Source: Roseibium sediminis (GTDB taxonomy: Bacteria; Pseudomonadota; Alphaproteobacteria; Rhizobiales; Stappiaceae). Taken from it: a DNA stretch of 64,000 nt. The translations under genes were made by a program, and so were the position numbers. Numbering within the stretch: the stretch's first letter is position 1; the number at the start of each line of letters is the position of its first letter. The stretch is taken from the NCBI RefSeq assembly GCF_008711325.1, contig NZ_VXDB01000017.1, positions 1-64,000 of the forward strand, read 5' to 3'. The notes under the pieces were generated by a model. That model saw only the letters and a list, made by a program, of their open reading frames with translations, ran no database searches and had not been told where the DNA came from. This document shows, in pieces, positions 43,351-53,073 of this stretch.

Positions 43351-44457
43351 TCAGTCCTCAAGCGCCTGAACGCAGCGGTCATGCACCCGAACCCCAACGG
43401 CCTGCCCCACGGAAAATTCAAGCTTGTTGTCGGGAGAGTTCTGGGTACGGACAACAAAGTCCGGGCCATCATGAAGGCGCACGTGATAGTGGGTGCTGCT
43501 GCCGGAATAGATGATGTTGGACAGTGTGCCGCGCAGTCCCCCGTCAGCGCCCTCCGGCACCAGATCCGCGTGTTCCGGACGTATGGCTGCCGTGACCTTG
43601 CCGCTTGTTTTTGCTCCCTTCGGCAGGAATGCCTTCTCAAGACCACCGCCGGGCAATCTCAGGATTGCATGATCTTCCAGAACGCTATCGATCTCTGCGC
43701 TGAGGAAATTGGTCTCCCCGATAAAGTCCGCCACAAAGCGATCAGCCGGGCGATCATAAATTTCGGACGGAGTTCCGACCTGTCGGATAAGACCAGCGCT
43801 CATCACCGCGATCCGGTCGGACATGGTGAGAGCTTCTTCCTGATCATGGGTCACGAAGATAAAGGTGATGCCGGTCTCATTTTGAAGACGCTTCAACTCG
43901 ATCTGCATTTCCTTGCGCAGCTTGTAGTCCAGCGCAGAGAGCGGTTCGTCAAGCAGGAGAACCTTTGGACTTGGAGCAAGAGCACGGGCGAGGGCAACGC
44001 GCTGCTGCTGGCCACCTGAAATCTGGTTGGTCAGGCGATCGCGCATCGGCTCCATCTTGACCAGCGCCAGCATGCGATCAACGGTGTCGCGAACCTCCGC
44101 AGCCGGACGGCCAAGCATTTCCAGACCAAAGGCGATGTTCTGCGCCACAGTCAAATGCGGGAAAAGCGCATAGCTCTGGAAAACCGTATTGACGGGCCGC
44201 TTATATGGCGGCAACAGGCCGATATCTTCGCCATGAAGAAGGATCTTGCCGCTGGTCGGATACTCAAACCCGGCAATCAGCCGCAGAAGCGTCGTCTTTC
44301 CGCAGCCGGATGGGCCGAGCAAGGTGAAGAACTCATTGTTCCGGATGCCGACTGAAATGTTGTCGAGCGCCCGAAATCCGCCGGGCTCGCCACCGAAAAC
44401 CTTGCTGACGCCCGAAACGTCAATCGCCAATTCCTGCGTAGAAGGTAAGTCCGTCAC
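43351..44457 (-). CDS. potA: polyamine-type ABC transporter ATPase
   Basis: A 368-residue ATPase with Walker [13 protein letters not shown], signature [15 protein letters not shown] and Walker B ending [11 protein letters not shown], then a TOBE domain over the last ~90 residues ([23 protein letters not shown]). This domain order is that of PotA/PotG. First gene of a four-gene operon (A-B-C-D) divergent from an amidohydrolase. Confidence 0.9.
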   Translation of the reverse strand: MTDLPSTQELAIDVSGVSKVFGGEPGGFRALDNISVGIRNNEFFTLLGPSGCGKTTLLRLIAGFEYPTSGKILLHGEDIGLLPPYKRPVNTVFQSYALFPHLTVAQNIAFGLEMLGRPAAEVRDTVDRMLALVKMEPMRDRLTNQISGGQQQRVALARALAPSPKVLLLDEPLSALDYKLRKEMQIELKRLQNETGITFIFVTHDQEEALTMSDRIAVMSAGLIRQVGTPSEIYDRPADRFVADFIGETNFLSAEIDSVLEDHAILRLPGGGLEKAFLPKGAKTSGKVTAAIRPEHADLVPEGADGGLRGTLSNIIYSGSSTHYHVRLHDGPDFVVRTQNSPDNKLEFSVGQAVGVRVHDRCVQALED

Positions 44458-44580
44458 GATATCCTGCCCCTCCAGAAGATAGGCGTTTCAGGCACCTTGT
44501 AAAAAAAGCTTACGGTCTATCAACGTTTGCGGCAAGATGTGATCACAACTGGCTGCAATTTTTGTTCTTCAGGAAAAGAC

Positions 44581-46248
44581 ATGACCCTCAACGCTGACAT
44601 TGTCATCGAGAACGCTGCTGTCCTGACCATGGATCCTTCGGCTCCCACCGCCGAGGCAGTTGCCATTTCGGGGAACCGGATTATGGCCGTCGGCACAAGG
44701 GCCGATCTTGCGTCCTGCAAGGGCTCCGGAACTCAAGTCTTTGATGCCAATGGGTCTTCTGTGATACCGGGCTTCATCGAGAGCCACATGCATATTTATC
44801 CGGGCTCGGCGCAGATCGACCGGTTATCGCTTGCGGGCATGCATGGCCTTGAGGACATCACGAAAGCAGTTCGCGAACGTGCTGCCACTGAACCGTCAGA
44901 TGAAATCCTTGTCGTGGAACAGGCGCATTACAACATTTTGGGCGATCACATTTCGCTGGATCGTCATGTGCTGGACGAGATTCTGCCGGATCGGCCGATG
45001 TGCTTCTATGCAGGCGACCATCACACGATGTGGGCCAACACGGCGGCGCTTGAAGCGTCCGGGCTCATTCACGGCAAGAAGGTCTCGCAGGGCTGCGAAG
45101 TTGTCATGGGCAGCGACGGACTTGCCAACGGCGAGTTGCGCGAATTCGAAGCCTATCAGCCCATCGTCATGATGACGCAAACGCGCGGACGCGAAGCCAA
45201 CGGACTGTCCAGTGGCCGCTACTTCGGTGTGCCGGTTTCCGCCGAAGAGCGGGCCGGTGACATTGCTGCGCTCCGCCGCGGTTTTGACTATTGCGCGTCC
45301 CTTGGCATCACCAGCTTCCATAATATGGACAGCGATCCCCATCAAATGGAGTTGCTGGGCGAAATGGATGCAGCCTCGCCGCTGACCGTTCGCGCCTTCA
45401 TGCCCTTCCGCATGCTGCCGGGATATCCGCTTTCAGACTATGAAATGGCGGAGGATTGGCGCCGTCGCTATGACACGCCGCGTTTGAAGATGCGTTTCGT
45501 GAAGATGTTCATCGACGGGGTGATCGAGGCCACAACGGCTTTCATGCTGGATGATTATTCCAACACACCGGGCATCAAGGGCGAGCCGCTGTTTGATCGT
45601 ACGGATTTCATTGAACAGATCGTCGAGGCAGACCGGCTCGGCTTTCAGGTCGCCGTTCATGCCATAGGCGATGCGGGTGTGCGCTGGACACTCGATGCCT
45701 ATGAAGAGGCCAGACGGCGCAATGGTCAACGAGATAGCCGCCACCGGATCGAACATATCGAGACCCTGGACCCGGCAGACTTGCCGCGCTTTGCCGAACT
45801 GGGCGTTATTGCTTCCGTCCAGCCAACCCACGCGCCGGGCGGCTACTATCCGATGGAACCGATTGCGACGATGCTCGGCGAGCAACGGCTCAGAACCGCC
45901 TATGCGACGGAGACGCTGCGCCAGTATGGAGCAAGGATCGCCTTTGCGAGCGACTGGCCGGTTGCCCCGCTCGACCCGCTGCTCGGCATTCAGACCGCAA
46001 TGACCCGAAAGCCCCTCTACACTGGCGCGCCCGATCAGCGGTCAAGCCTGATGAATGCTCTTGCCGGATATACAACCGACGCCGCCTATACCGAGTTTGC
46101 CGAGCACGAACGCGGCCAGTTGCGCCCCGGCATGCTGGCCGACATCACGATGCTTTCAGGGAATATCGAAAATACGGCTCCGGAAGAAATCACCGGCTTG
46201 AAAGTGGGCCTCACCATTTGCGACGGGCGTGTTACCTATCAAGCCTGA
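44581..46248 (+). CDS. YtcJ-like metal-dependent amidohydrolase
   Basis: A 555-residue amidohydrolase-3 family protein. The metal motif H-x-H is in GFIESHMHIYPG, later histidines in VAVHAIGDAG and HRIEHIETL, and the aspartate in FASDWPV. It hydrolyses an amide- or carbamate-like bond, substrate unknown. Its divergence from the pot-like operon (123 bp apart) suggests the transporter brings in its substrate. The start MTLNADIVIENA is chosen over a 18-codon longer frame. Confidence 0.85.
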   Translation: MTLNADIVIENAAVLTMDPSAPTAEAVAISGNRIMAVGTRADLASCKGSGTQVFDANGSSVIPGFIESHMHIYPGSAQIDRLSLAGMHGLEDITKAVRERAATEPSDEILVVEQAHYNILGDHISLDRHVLDEILPDRPMCFYAGDHHTMWANTAALEASGLIHGKKVSQGCEVVMGSDGLANGELREFEAYQPIVMMTQTRGREANGLSSGRYFGVPVSAEERAGDIAALRRGFDYCASLGITSFHNMDSDPHQMELLGEMDAASPLTVRAFMPFRMLPGYPLSDYEMAEDWRRRYDTPRLKMRFVKMFIDGVIEATTAFMLDDYSNTPGIKGEPLFDRTDFIEQIVEADRLGFQVAVHAIGDAGVRWTLDAYEEARRRNGQRDSRHRIEHIETLDPADLPRFAELGVIASVQPTHAPGGYYPMEPIATMLGEQRLRTAYATETLRQYGARIAFASDWPVAPLDPLLGIQTAMTRKPLYTGAPDQRSSLMNALAGYTTDAAYTEFAEHERGQLRPGMLADITMLSGNIENTAPEEITGLKVGLTICDGRVTYQA

Positions 46249-46255
46249 TGGGCGC

Positions 46256-47287
46256 TCAGCGGAAGTTGATTTGGACCTTCATGGCCTGACGGCGGTCGGA
46301 TGCCAGTTCAAAGGCGGCTATGCTGTCATCAAGCGGCAAGCTGTGTGAGATCAGGGGTTTGACGTCGACCAGACCCTTTTTCATCAAGTCCACTCCAGTG
46401 AAAAACTCCTCGTGGAACCGGAAGGAACCACGAAGGGTGATCTCCTTGGCCGTTATTGCCTGAAGGGGAACGGTCATGTCGCCGCCGAGACCCAGCTGAA
46501 CAAGTGTGCTGCGCGGCTTGAGGCAATTCACTCCTGCAGCCAATGCCGGAGCCGCGCCCGTGCATTCAAAAAGCACATCGAAACTGCCCTTGTCCCTTTC
46601 ATAACCGGCGAGCCCGTCCGGCGTGGAGGTCATGTTGATGACGCGGTCAGCCCCAACCTTTCTGGCGAGGGAAAGCGTGAAATCTGACAGGTCGGTGGCC
46701 ACAATTTCCGCAGCCCCGGCCCGGCGGGCCAGAAGAATGCAAAGGGCCCCGATCGGCCCGCATCCTGTGACCAGGACCCGTTTGCCAAGAAGGTCTCCCG
46801 CCTGCCGCGCTGCGTGAAGACACACGGCCAATGGCTCGGCCATGGCTGCTTCCCCTTCGGTCAGCCCATCGGCGACGGCAATTTGCGCAGCATCTGCAAT
46901 CAGCGTCTGCCGGAAAGCCCCCTGAATATGCGGAAACGGCATGGCGGATCCGTAGAAGCGCATGTTGAGACAGTGATTGTGCTGACCCTTCTGGCAATAG
47001 GAACAAGTTCCACAGGGACGGGAGGGAGAAACCGCCACCAGCTGGCCGACCTCCAGTCCGCTTGTACTTGGTCCAAGTCGCCGAATATAGCCAGAGACCT
47101 CATGGCCGAGGATCATCGGCTCGCGCAGCCGGATCGCGCCAAAACCGCCATGATTGTAATAGTGCAGATCGGATCCGCAGATCCCGCCCGCAGCCAGCTC
47201 GATCTCTACCTCACCGTCGCCCGGTCTGGCCGGATCGCGCTCCTCTACCCTCAGATCCTTGGCTGCGTGAATAACAATGGTCTTCAT
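46256..47287 (-). CDS. idnD: L-idonate 5-dehydrogenase
   Basis: A 343-residue zinc-dependent medium-chain dehydrogenase. GICGSDLHYYNHGG and ILGHEVSG hold the catalytic-zinc ligands, the CGTCSYCQKGQHNHC segment the four cysteines of the structural zinc, and VTGCGPIGAL the NAD(P) fold. Similar enzymes oxidise idonate, sorbitol or other polyols; the adjacent idnO and idnK favour L-idonate to 5-ketogluconate. It is divergent from idnO across the operator and converges with the amidohydrolase gene. Confidence 0.82.
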   Translation of the reverse strand: MKTIVIHAAKDLRVEERDPARPGDGEVEIELAAGGICGSDLHYYNHGGFGAIRLREPMILGHEVSGYIRRLGPSTSGLEVGQLVAVSPSRPCGTCSYCQKGQHNHCLNMRFYGSAMPFPHIQGAFRQTLIADAAQIAVADGLTEGEAAMAEPLAVCLHAARQAGDLLGKRVLVTGCGPIGALCILLARRAGAAEIVATDLSDFTLSLARKVGADRVINMTSTPDGLAGYERDKGSFDVLFECTGAAPALAAGVNCLKPRSTLVQLGLGGDMTVPLQAITAKEITLRGSFRFHEEFFTGVDLMKKGLVDVKPLISHSLPLDDSIAAFELASDRRQAMKVQINFR

Positions 47288-47369
47288 GCAACAATCCTCG
47301 CAGCATCAGCATATGCGAACCCCGCCGACGGTCCGGATCGGACATGGCAGTTGCCAGTCCGGAGGCTCG

Positions 47370-47385
47370 ATGTTATCGATAACAT
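47370..47385. promoter_or_regulatory. IdnR/GntR-type operator
   Basis: ATGTTATCGATAACAT is a perfect 16-bp palindrome in the 141-bp region between divergent idnD and idnO. It closely resembles the ATGTTACCGATAACAT-type sites bound by the E. coli LacI-family regulators GntR and IdnR. The LacI-family gene at 48746 is the likely binder. Confidence 0.78.
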
Positions 47386-47428
47386 AACATGACGTAACGG
47401 CTTGTCGAGAGCAAAGGGAGATGCGCTG

Positions 47429-48202
47429 ATGGCTCAGGGACGGGAGCTTTTTGACCTGACAGGGGAGTGTGCCCTGATCACCGGGTCTTCGCAGGGTATC
47501 GGGTTTGCGCTCGCGCGCGGACTGGCTCAGGCCGGTGCCACAATTGTCCTCAATGGTCGTGACCAGACCAAACTTGCCACTGCGGCAAACAGTCTGCGCG
47601 GCGAAGGCCACACGGTCAGCGCACTGACGTTTGATGCGACCGATCACGCCGCCGTTCGCAAGGCGATTGACGGGTTTGAGGCCGAACACGGTCCCATCAG
47701 CATTCTGGTCAACAATGCCGGCATGCAGTTTCGCACCGAGCTTCAGGACTTTCCTGCCGACAAGTTTGCCGAGCTCCTGAACACCAATGTCGCAACCGTG
47801 TTCAACGTGGGTCAAGCCTGCGCCCGCCACATGATCGAGCGGCGGCGGGGCAAGATCATCAATATTGCATCGGTGCAGACTTCGCTGGCCCGCCCGTCCA
47901 TCGCACCCTACACGGCCACCAAGGGCGCGGTCGGCAACCTCACCAAGGGCATGGCCACCGACTGGGCCAAATACGGGCTTCAGTGCAACGCCATTGCGCC
48001 GGGCTATTTCGACACGCCATTGAACGCCGCCCTTGTCGCTGATCCGGAGTTCAGCGCCTGGCTGGAAAAACGCACACCAGCCGGACGATGGGGCGAGGTG
48101 GAGGAACTTGTAGGAGCCTGCGTCTTCCTTTCCAGCCGCGCTTCGAGTTTCGTCAACGGCCATACGCTCTACGTGGATGGCGGCATTACGGCGTCGCTCT
48201 GA
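47429..48202 (+). CDS. idnO: gluconate 5-dehydrogenase (SDR)
   Basis: A 257-residue short-chain dehydrogenase: TGSSQGIGFALA for the nucleotide, NNAGMQFR, the catalytic Y-x3-K in YTATKGAVG, and the typical FVNGHTLYVDGG end. It reduces 5-ketogluconate to gluconate. The ATG at 47429 follows AAAGGGAG, a good ribosome-binding site. Ends 5 bp before idnK. Confidence 0.87.
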   Translation: MAQGRELFDLTGECALITGSSQGIGFALARGLAQAGATIVLNGRDQTKLATAANSLRGEGHTVSALTFDATDHAAVRKAIDGFEAEHGPISILVNNAGMQFRTELQDFPADKFAELLNTNVATVFNVGQACARHMIERRRGKIINIASVQTSLARPSIAPYTATKGAVGNLTKGMATDWAKYGLQCNAIAPGYFDTPLNAALVADPEFSAWLEKRTPAGRWGEVEELVGACVFLSSRASSFVNGHTLYVDGGITASL

Positions 48203-48207
48203 ATTCA

Positions 48208-48708
48208 ATGGCGAAATTTGTCATCATGGGCGTTGCCGGATGCGGCAAATCGACGGTGGGAGAGGCGCTTTCGAAGGTTACAGGCGCATCTTACCGGGAT
48301 GGCGACGACCTGCACCCGAAGAGCAATGTCGACAAGATGTCGGCTGGCATTCCCCTGACCGATGATGACCGGGCCCCCTGGCTTGCATTGGTGGGGCGCG
48401 AACTCGCAGCGGCTCAAGACCGCTATATGGTCGGTTGTTCGGCCTTGAAGCGGAAATACAGGGACCAGATCCGCAGTGCTGCAGGTGACGACGTGATGTT
48501 CCTGCACCTTTGTGGAAGCAGAGACGTGATCACCGCACGTATGGCGCAAAGAACGGGGCATTTCATGCCCGTGAGCCTGATCGACAGCCAGTTTGCCACC
48601 CTTGAACCGCTGGCGGATGACGAGCAGGGAACAGTCGTCGACATTGACCAACCGATTGGAGCAATCGTCGCCGAGCTGGCCGCCTTCATCAAGGATCAAG
48701 GACAATGA
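48208..48708 (+). CDS. idnK: gluconokinase
   Basis: A 166-residue P-loop kinase with Walker A MGVAGCGKSTVG, the gluconokinase signature RDGDDLHP followed by NVDKMSAGIPLTDDDRAPWL, and CSALKRKYRD. It makes 6-phosphogluconate for the Entner-Doudoroff or pentose-phosphate route. The length is the normal one for GntK/IdnK. Most of its frame is overlapped on the left by a non-coding extension, so the start at 48208 is the one to use. Confidence 0.92.
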   Translation: MAKFVIMGVAGCGKSTVGEALSKVTGASYRDGDDLHPKSNVDKMSAGIPLTDDDRAPWLALVGRELAAAQDRYMVGCSALKRKYRDQIRSAAGDDVMFLHLCGSRDVITARMAQRTGHFMPVSLIDSQFATLEPLADDEQGTVVDIDQPIGAIVAELAAFIKDQGQ

Positions 48709-48745
48709 AGGAGCCGCTTTTTTCCCCTGCGGTTGGACGGGCTGC

Positions 48746-49768
48746 ATGACCAAAGCCATCACCATGAAGGACGTTGCGGAAAGGGCTGGCGTTTCGCCAA
48801 TGACCGTCTCGCGCGCCTTCAAGGAAGATGCCTCTGTCAACGCAGAAACCCGCCGAAACATCCTCAAGGCTGCCGACGAGCTCGGCTATGTGTTTGACAG
48901 CACGGCCTCGAACCTGCGCAGCCAAAAGACGGGATTTGTGGCAGTCACCATCCCGTCTCTGAACAACTCCAACTTTGCGGACACGGTTACGGCCATATCC
49001 GATGACCTTGCAGAACATGGTCTGCAACCGCTGCTGGGCTACACGAACTACTGCGTTGAGAGAGAAGAGGCGCTGATCGAACAGTTTCTCAGGCGCAAGC
49101 CCGAAGCCATCGTGGTCACCGGAGGGCAACACACGCATCGCGGAAGGCAGCTTCTGGAAAAGGCAAGGATTCCGGTCATCGAGATGTGGGACCAACCACA
49201 GGCCCCGGTTGCCTACAGCGTCGGATTTTCGAACGCCCGCGCCATGCATGACCTTACTGACAGACTGGTGCGCCTTGGCCACCACGAGCTCGGCTTTATT
49301 GGAGGGGGACCGCAAAGCGACACACGGGCGCAAGATAGACGAAACGGATTTATCCGCGCGGTGTCCGGCCATGGACTGGATGCCTCGCGGCTGATTGACA
49401 CCACAAGCACAAACTTCTCCATCAAGGAAGCGCATCGCGCCTTTCAGGAGCTCAGAAGCCGGTTTCCCGAAGTGAAAACCGTTATTTGTGCCTCTGATCT
49501 CTATGCATTCGGAGTGCTCAGCGCCTGTCAGCGTGCCGGGATCAAGGTTCCGAACGATCTGTCGATTGCCGGATTTGGCGCATTTGAAATTGCGCCCTTT
49601 ACCTGCCCGACACTTACGACCGTTGATGCCAAACCTTCAGAAATCGGCCAAAAAACTGCAGACCTTATTGCCGCACTTTTGGCGGGCGAAGCTGCGCAAG
49701 AAGTGCCAATCAATCACGAGACCCGCTATGAGCTGCTGATCCGCGAGAGCACCAGCGGATGTGTGTAG
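48746..49768 (+). CDS. LacI-family regulator of gluconate/idonate genes
   Basis: A 340-residue LacI/GalR protein. The N-terminal helix-turn-helix is MKDVAERAGVSPMTVSRAF, followed by the hinge and a periplasmic-binding-like effector domain with FIGGGPQSDTRAQDRRNGF. It is similar to GntR/IdnR and sits directly after idnK. It most likely binds the palindrome in front of idnO. Confidence 0.87.
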   Translation: MTKAITMKDVAERAGVSPMTVSRAFKEDASVNAETRRNILKAADELGYVFDSTASNLRSQKTGFVAVTIPSLNNSNFADTVTAISDDLAEHGLQPLLGYTNYCVEREEALIEQFLRRKPEAIVVTGGQHTHRGRQLLEKARIPVIEMWDQPQAPVAYSVGFSNARAMHDLTDRLVRLGHHELGFIGGGPQSDTRAQDRRNGFIRAVSGHGLDASRLIDTTSTNFSIKEAHRAFQELRSRFPEVKTVICASDLYAFGVLSACQRAGIKVPNDLSIAGFGAFEIAPFTCPTLTTVDAKPSEIGQKTADLIAALLAGEAAQEVPINHETRYELLIRESTSGCV

Positions 49769-49787
49769 GTTTTCAGGACACCCGTGC

Positions 49788-50750
49788 TCACCCTTTTCCG
49801 AAGCGGATCGGCAGGGTGAAGACGAGCGATGCACGGCCGATTTCATCTGGGATCGGTGGAAGTTTGGCGCGCTTGAGGGTGGCAAGTGCTTCGCGGTCAT
49901 AGACCGGGCTGCCGGATGATCGAACAACGCTTGCCCCCGAAACTCCGCCCGACTTGTTGACCGTGAAACGAAGCACGGCGGTACCGCCACGCTGACCGGC
50001 TCCGCCCGGGTATCTCTTTGCGCGATTAACCCGGGCTCGCACCACGCCGCCATATTTCGAGCTTGCCGCCTTGCCGCCATCACTCCCCTTGGCCTTGGAA
50101 TGCCCGTTGGCGTTGGAACGCCCGGTCTTGGCGGTGATCTGCTCCCCACCTCTTTTCGCCGCGTGTTCTGCACCCTGACGAGCTGATCTCGATTCAGCTT
50201 TCGCAGGTGTCGGCTTTTGCGCCAGCTCTCGCCTCGTCTCGCGGCGTAGCTCTGGTTTCAGGCGCGGAGCTAAAGAGACGGCCTCACCAACCGGCTCAAT
50301 GACTGCCGCCTCAGGCATGACCTGCAGGGCTTTCGGAAGGCTGGCTGTATTTGAAGGAACCGGGAGGGGTGACACCTTGCCCCGCACATTTGGCTGGATG
50401 CTTGCGCTTTGGAGCGCCACGACAGGTTCAGGACTTGCCGGGGCGATATCCGTAACGCCTTTTGCCATCACCTTTTGGACGGCGGGGGCTGGAACCTGCA
50501 TCGGAGCAATGGCGGCAAGCTGAACATTCGGCTGGACGGGTTGCACAGTCGGGAGCGTGGTGACGTGAGTGACCACAGATGCAGTTGCACCAACCATCAA
50601 GTCTTCCAGAGAGCCGACAATTGAGACTTCGCCGCCTTGGGCAACGATTGCATCGGCTTCGTGATCGGCTTCACCGAAATAGCTGAAACCGGCAGCATGG
50701 GCGCTGAAGGAAACCACGAGCCCAAGAGCCAGTAAGCGATGCAGTTTCAT
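49788..50750 (-). CDS. tonB: TonB energy-transducing protein
   Basis: A 320-residue protein with an N-terminal membrane anchor/signal (MKLHRLLALGLVV), a long Pro/Ala/Lys/Arg-rich periplasmic spacer (about residues 60-220) and a C-terminal TonB domain (GGTAVLRFTVNKSGGVSGA, ALATLKRAKLPPIP, FTLPIRF). It transfers proton-motive energy from ExbBD to outer-membrane receptors. No receptor gene is in the window. Overlaps the exbD gene by four bases. Confidence 0.88.
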   Translation of the reverse strand: MKLHRLLALGLVVSFSAHAAGFSYFGEADHEADAIVAQGGEVSIVGSLEDLMVGATASVVTHVTTLPTVQPVQPNVQLAAIAPMQVPAPAVQKVMAKGVTDIAPASPEPVVALQSASIQPNVRGKVSPLPVPSNTASLPKALQVMPEAAVIEPVGEAVSLAPRLKPELRRETRRELAQKPTPAKAESRSARQGAEHAAKRGGEQITAKTGRSNANGHSKAKGSDGGKAASSKYGGVVRARVNRAKRYPGGAGQRGGTAVLRFTVNKSGGVSGASVVRSSGSPVYDREALATLKRAKLPPIPDEIGRASLVFTLPIRFGKG

Positions 50751-51157
50751 TGGCCTGTCCCCCGCCGGGTGATGAGAACGATATCCTCAAGTCCGTCCTG
50801 TTTGAGTTGCTTCATGATCTCCTCAAGCCTGTCGGCTGGCAGGTCGCCGTCCGCCGCAATCTTGATGGGCATTTCAGGAGCCATAGGCCCGTCCGCGGTT
50901 TTTGCTTCCGACACCCAGCTTTCCAGCTCGACCGGTTCGCCGCGGGAATAAAGCTCGCCACCGCGATCGATAACCAAGGCATCTGTGGAGCGGATCACCT
51001 CATCCTCGACCATGTCGATTGGTGGCTCGACCCGTCTGGCGTCATCGCGTGCGATCGACCCTGCAAACAGGAAGAAGATCAGCATCAGGAAAACGACATT
51101 GATGAGGGGAATGGTGTTTTCCGGCGGGCGTCTTTCCGGTTTTGCGGACAGTTTCAT
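50747..51157 (-). CDS. exbD: biopolymer transport protein ExbD (second)
   Basis: A 136-residue ExbD/TolR protein: a short cytoplasmic start, one helix (PLINVVFLMLIFFLFAG) and a periplasmic domain. The proton-pathway acidic residue normally found in the helix is not visible (the segment reads NVVFLML, where the other copy has DVIFLLL), which may mean this copy is structural. Follows the other exbD by 4 bp. Confidence 0.83.
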   Translation of the reverse strand: MKLSAKPERRPPENTIPLINVVFLMLIFFLFAGSIARDDARRVEPPIDMVEDEVIRSTDALVIDRGGELYSRGEPVELESWVSEAKTADGPMAPEMPIKIAADGDLPADRLEEIMKQLKQDGLEDIVLITRRGTGQ

Positions 51158-51161
51158 CGGC

Positions 51162-51542
51162 TCAGTTCCCGGTCACCAGAACGGTCTTCAATCCGGCGGC
51201 ACGCGCCAGAGAAGTCACCATGACAACATCGCGAATGGTTGCGTTTGGCCCGCTCCAGATCGCCAGCAGGGCACCTTTGGTTTCAGCCAGTGTTCTCGTG
51301 CGTTCCTCCAATTCGTCCGGCGAAACGCTTCGCCCGTTGAGGTCCATGCGACCGTCGCCATGAAGACGGAGATAGGTTGGGCGAACTTCGGCCCCTCCAC
51401 CCGACGCCCCGCTTGCCATTTGTGTTGCCTGATAACGCGTGAAGCTGGAGGCAAGCATGAAAAAGAGCAGCAGCAAGAAGATGACATCGATCAATGATGT
51501 CAGACCGAGCGCCTTGCGCTGGGGTGTTGGTTCAAAGCGCAT
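51162..51542 (-). CDS. exbD: biopolymer transport protein ExbD (first)
   Basis: A 126-residue ExbD protein with SLIDVIFLLLLFFMLASSF as its single helix; the aspartate in LIDVIF is the conserved proton-channel residue. The start MRFEPTPQRKA at 51542 overlaps the exbB stop by 11 bases; a longer frame to 51608 would be inside exbB. Works with ExbB and TonB in the inner membrane. Confidence 0.87.
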   Translation of the reverse strand: MRFEPTPQRKALGLTSLIDVIFLLLLFFMLASSFTRYQATQMASGASGGGAEVRPTYLRLHGDGRMDLNGRSVSPDELEERTRTLAETKGALLAIWSGPNATIRDVVMVTSLARAAGLKTVLVTGN

Positions 51543-52251
51543 GTGCCGCACCTGACCGGGCAAGGACAAATGCGTTTTGTCCTGATGACGGCTCGCCCAG
51601 GGGCGCACCGGTGAAAAACGCCGTCACAACGCTTTCCATTTCAGCCTGTTCCCGCTCCACCCGAGCGTCCAGCCAGCCGAGGATCGCAGACACGGGGATT
51701 GCGACAGCAAGACCAACTGCAGTGGTCAAAAGAGCAACCCAGATGCCCCCGGCAAGGACTGACGGATCCACAGCAGCGCCTGCTCCCTGCATGGCCTGAA
51801 AGGCCTCGATCATCCCCAGAACCGTCCCGAACAACCCGATGAGCGGGGCAGTCTGGGCGATCATGTCCAACGGTTTCAGGAACCGACGAAGGATCAGGAT
51901 CTCGCGGGCACAGACCCGCTCGATGTCCTCCTTCAACTGCCTCTCCTCCCAACCGGACTTCTGACTGGCACGCATCAGCTGCAGAAGTGTCCGCGCCATC
52001 AAGGCATCGGAGGACGCCGCCATTGCTTCTGCCTCCGATCGCTGACCGGACAGCCAAAGGGAAAGCGCTTCGCTTGAACACCGATATCGCCCGACGCCGG
52101 TTCGCAGGAACTGGACGAGCTTTGTAATGACGAGGCCTCCCGCAATGATCGAAAGCCCCAGAAGAAGGGTCACGACCGGACCACCTTGCTCCAACAGGCT
52201 CAAGAGCGAGTCAAAGCGGTCTACGGGCAGGGAAAGCGTGCCGATATTCAT
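51532..52251 (-). CDS. exbB: biopolymer transport protein ExbB
   Basis: A 239-residue MotA/TolQ/ExbB channel protein with three hydrophobic segments, the second and third around APLIGLFGTVLGMIEAFQAM and VALLTTAVGLAVAIP. These are the conserved proton-channel regions. It is 9 bp after the small unknown gene and precedes two exbD genes, an ExbB-ExbD-ExbD-TonB set typical for iron or haem uptake in alphaproteobacteria. Confidence 0.9.
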   Translation of the reverse strand: MNIGTLSLPVDRFDSLLSLLEQGGPVVTLLLGLSIIAGGLVITKLVQFLRTGVGRYRCSSEALSLWLSGQRSEAEAMAASSDALMARTLLQLMRASQKSGWEERQLKEDIERVCAREILILRRFLKPLDMIAQTAPLIGLFGTVLGMIEAFQAMQGAGAAVDPSVLAGGIWVALLTTAVGLAVAIPVSAILGWLDARVEREQAEMESVVTAFFTGAPLGEPSSGQNAFVLARSGAAHAL

Positions 52252-52260
52252 TGCAGGACC

Positions 52261-52731
52261 TCATAGGAAAAAATCGATTTCCGAGCGGGACGAGACCGAC
52301 AAGGCGGACTGGCATGACGCTGAAGGTGCATCAGGGCTGCCACAGTGCCGTACCTCATTGACGAGAATGCCATCGATGGCCGAACACTCGGACGTCGCCA
52401 CGTCATACTGGCGAACACGCGTCTTTCCCTCCGGCAGAACGCCGATATCAATCGCCGCATAGCCGACCACCGCCGACGCCTTGTCGAACACCACGAGATC
52501 GAGCCCCAGTCCGGCGAGATCCCCTGCCATGCCGTTTCGGGCTACAAGGGTAATGCGGCAGGACCCGGCGATGGTTTCGGCCTTGTTCAGCTGAATGGTC
52601 AGGCGTCCCTCTGCCGGTTCCGCGGCCGCTGGCAGGCAGGCCGTTCCTGCTGCCAGCATCGCAACGAGCGGTAGGACCTTGGCAAACCGGGGCAGACCTT
52701 CCCCCCGGCAGGTCACGCTTGGGAGGCTCAT
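52261..52731 (-). CDS. hypothetical secreted protein in ExbB operon
   Basis: A 156-residue protein with a probable signal peptide (RFAKVLPLVAMLAAGTACLPAAA) and a small beta-rich mature part with four cysteines, suggesting two disulfides. It is translationally coupled to the DUF2218 gene (ATGA overlap). No family is recognised beyond its steady company with ExbB. Presumably a periplasmic partner in iron uptake; not proven. Confidence 0.65.
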   Translation of the reverse strand: MSLPSVTCRGEGLPRFAKVLPLVAMLAAGTACLPAAAEPAEGRLTIQLNKAETIAGSCRITLVARNGMAGDLAGLGLDLVVFDKASAVVGYAAIDIGVLPEGKTRVRQYDVATSECSAIDGILVNEVRHCGSPDAPSASCQSALSVSSRSEIDFFL

Positions 52732-53024
52732 TTTGTGCCTCCATCCCAATTTATGGTGAGCGTCTCGCGCCAGGCAAAACGCACAAGATGGCTCTCAACG
52801 ACCTGCTTCAGCCGCTCGGATTGTTCGCCCGGCTCTGCTTTGCAGGCAAAGCGCAGATCCGTCTGCGTTGCCGTGATTTGGCAGTCTCCGAACGGAAATT
52901 CGACTGTGCCCGCGTCCGGCGACCATGTGGCAGGCACCTTGTGGGCAAAATGCTTGCACAATTGCTGGAGATATTTTGAAGCGAAACCGGTGGAGACCGT
53001 GCCCTGGAAGGCCTGAGCGCCCAT
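52728..53024 (-). CDS. DUF2218 family protein
   Basis: A 98-residue cytoplasmic protein: SKYLQQLCKHFAHKVP, the EFPFGDCQI centre and the HLVRFAWRETLTINW end are the DUF2218 pattern. The family's function is unknown but it is often iron-regulated in alphaproteobacteria. The ATG at 53024 with AAGGA eight bases upstream is preferred over one at 53048. It is the first gene behind the iron-responsive operator. Confidence 0.8.
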   Translation of the reverse strand: MGAQAFQGTVSTGFASKYLQQLCKHFAHKVPATWSPDAGTVEFPFGDCQITATQTDLRFACKAEPGEQSERLKQVVESHLVRFAWRETLTINWDGGTK

Positions 53025-53073
53025 GATCAATCCTTCACTATCAAACATGCCGAGCCAGCTGGCCCAAGCTTAT

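Noticed and set aside
42427..44019. 530-codon plus-strand frame opposite potB and potA
   Set aside because: Shadow of two well-supported genes; no motif of its own.
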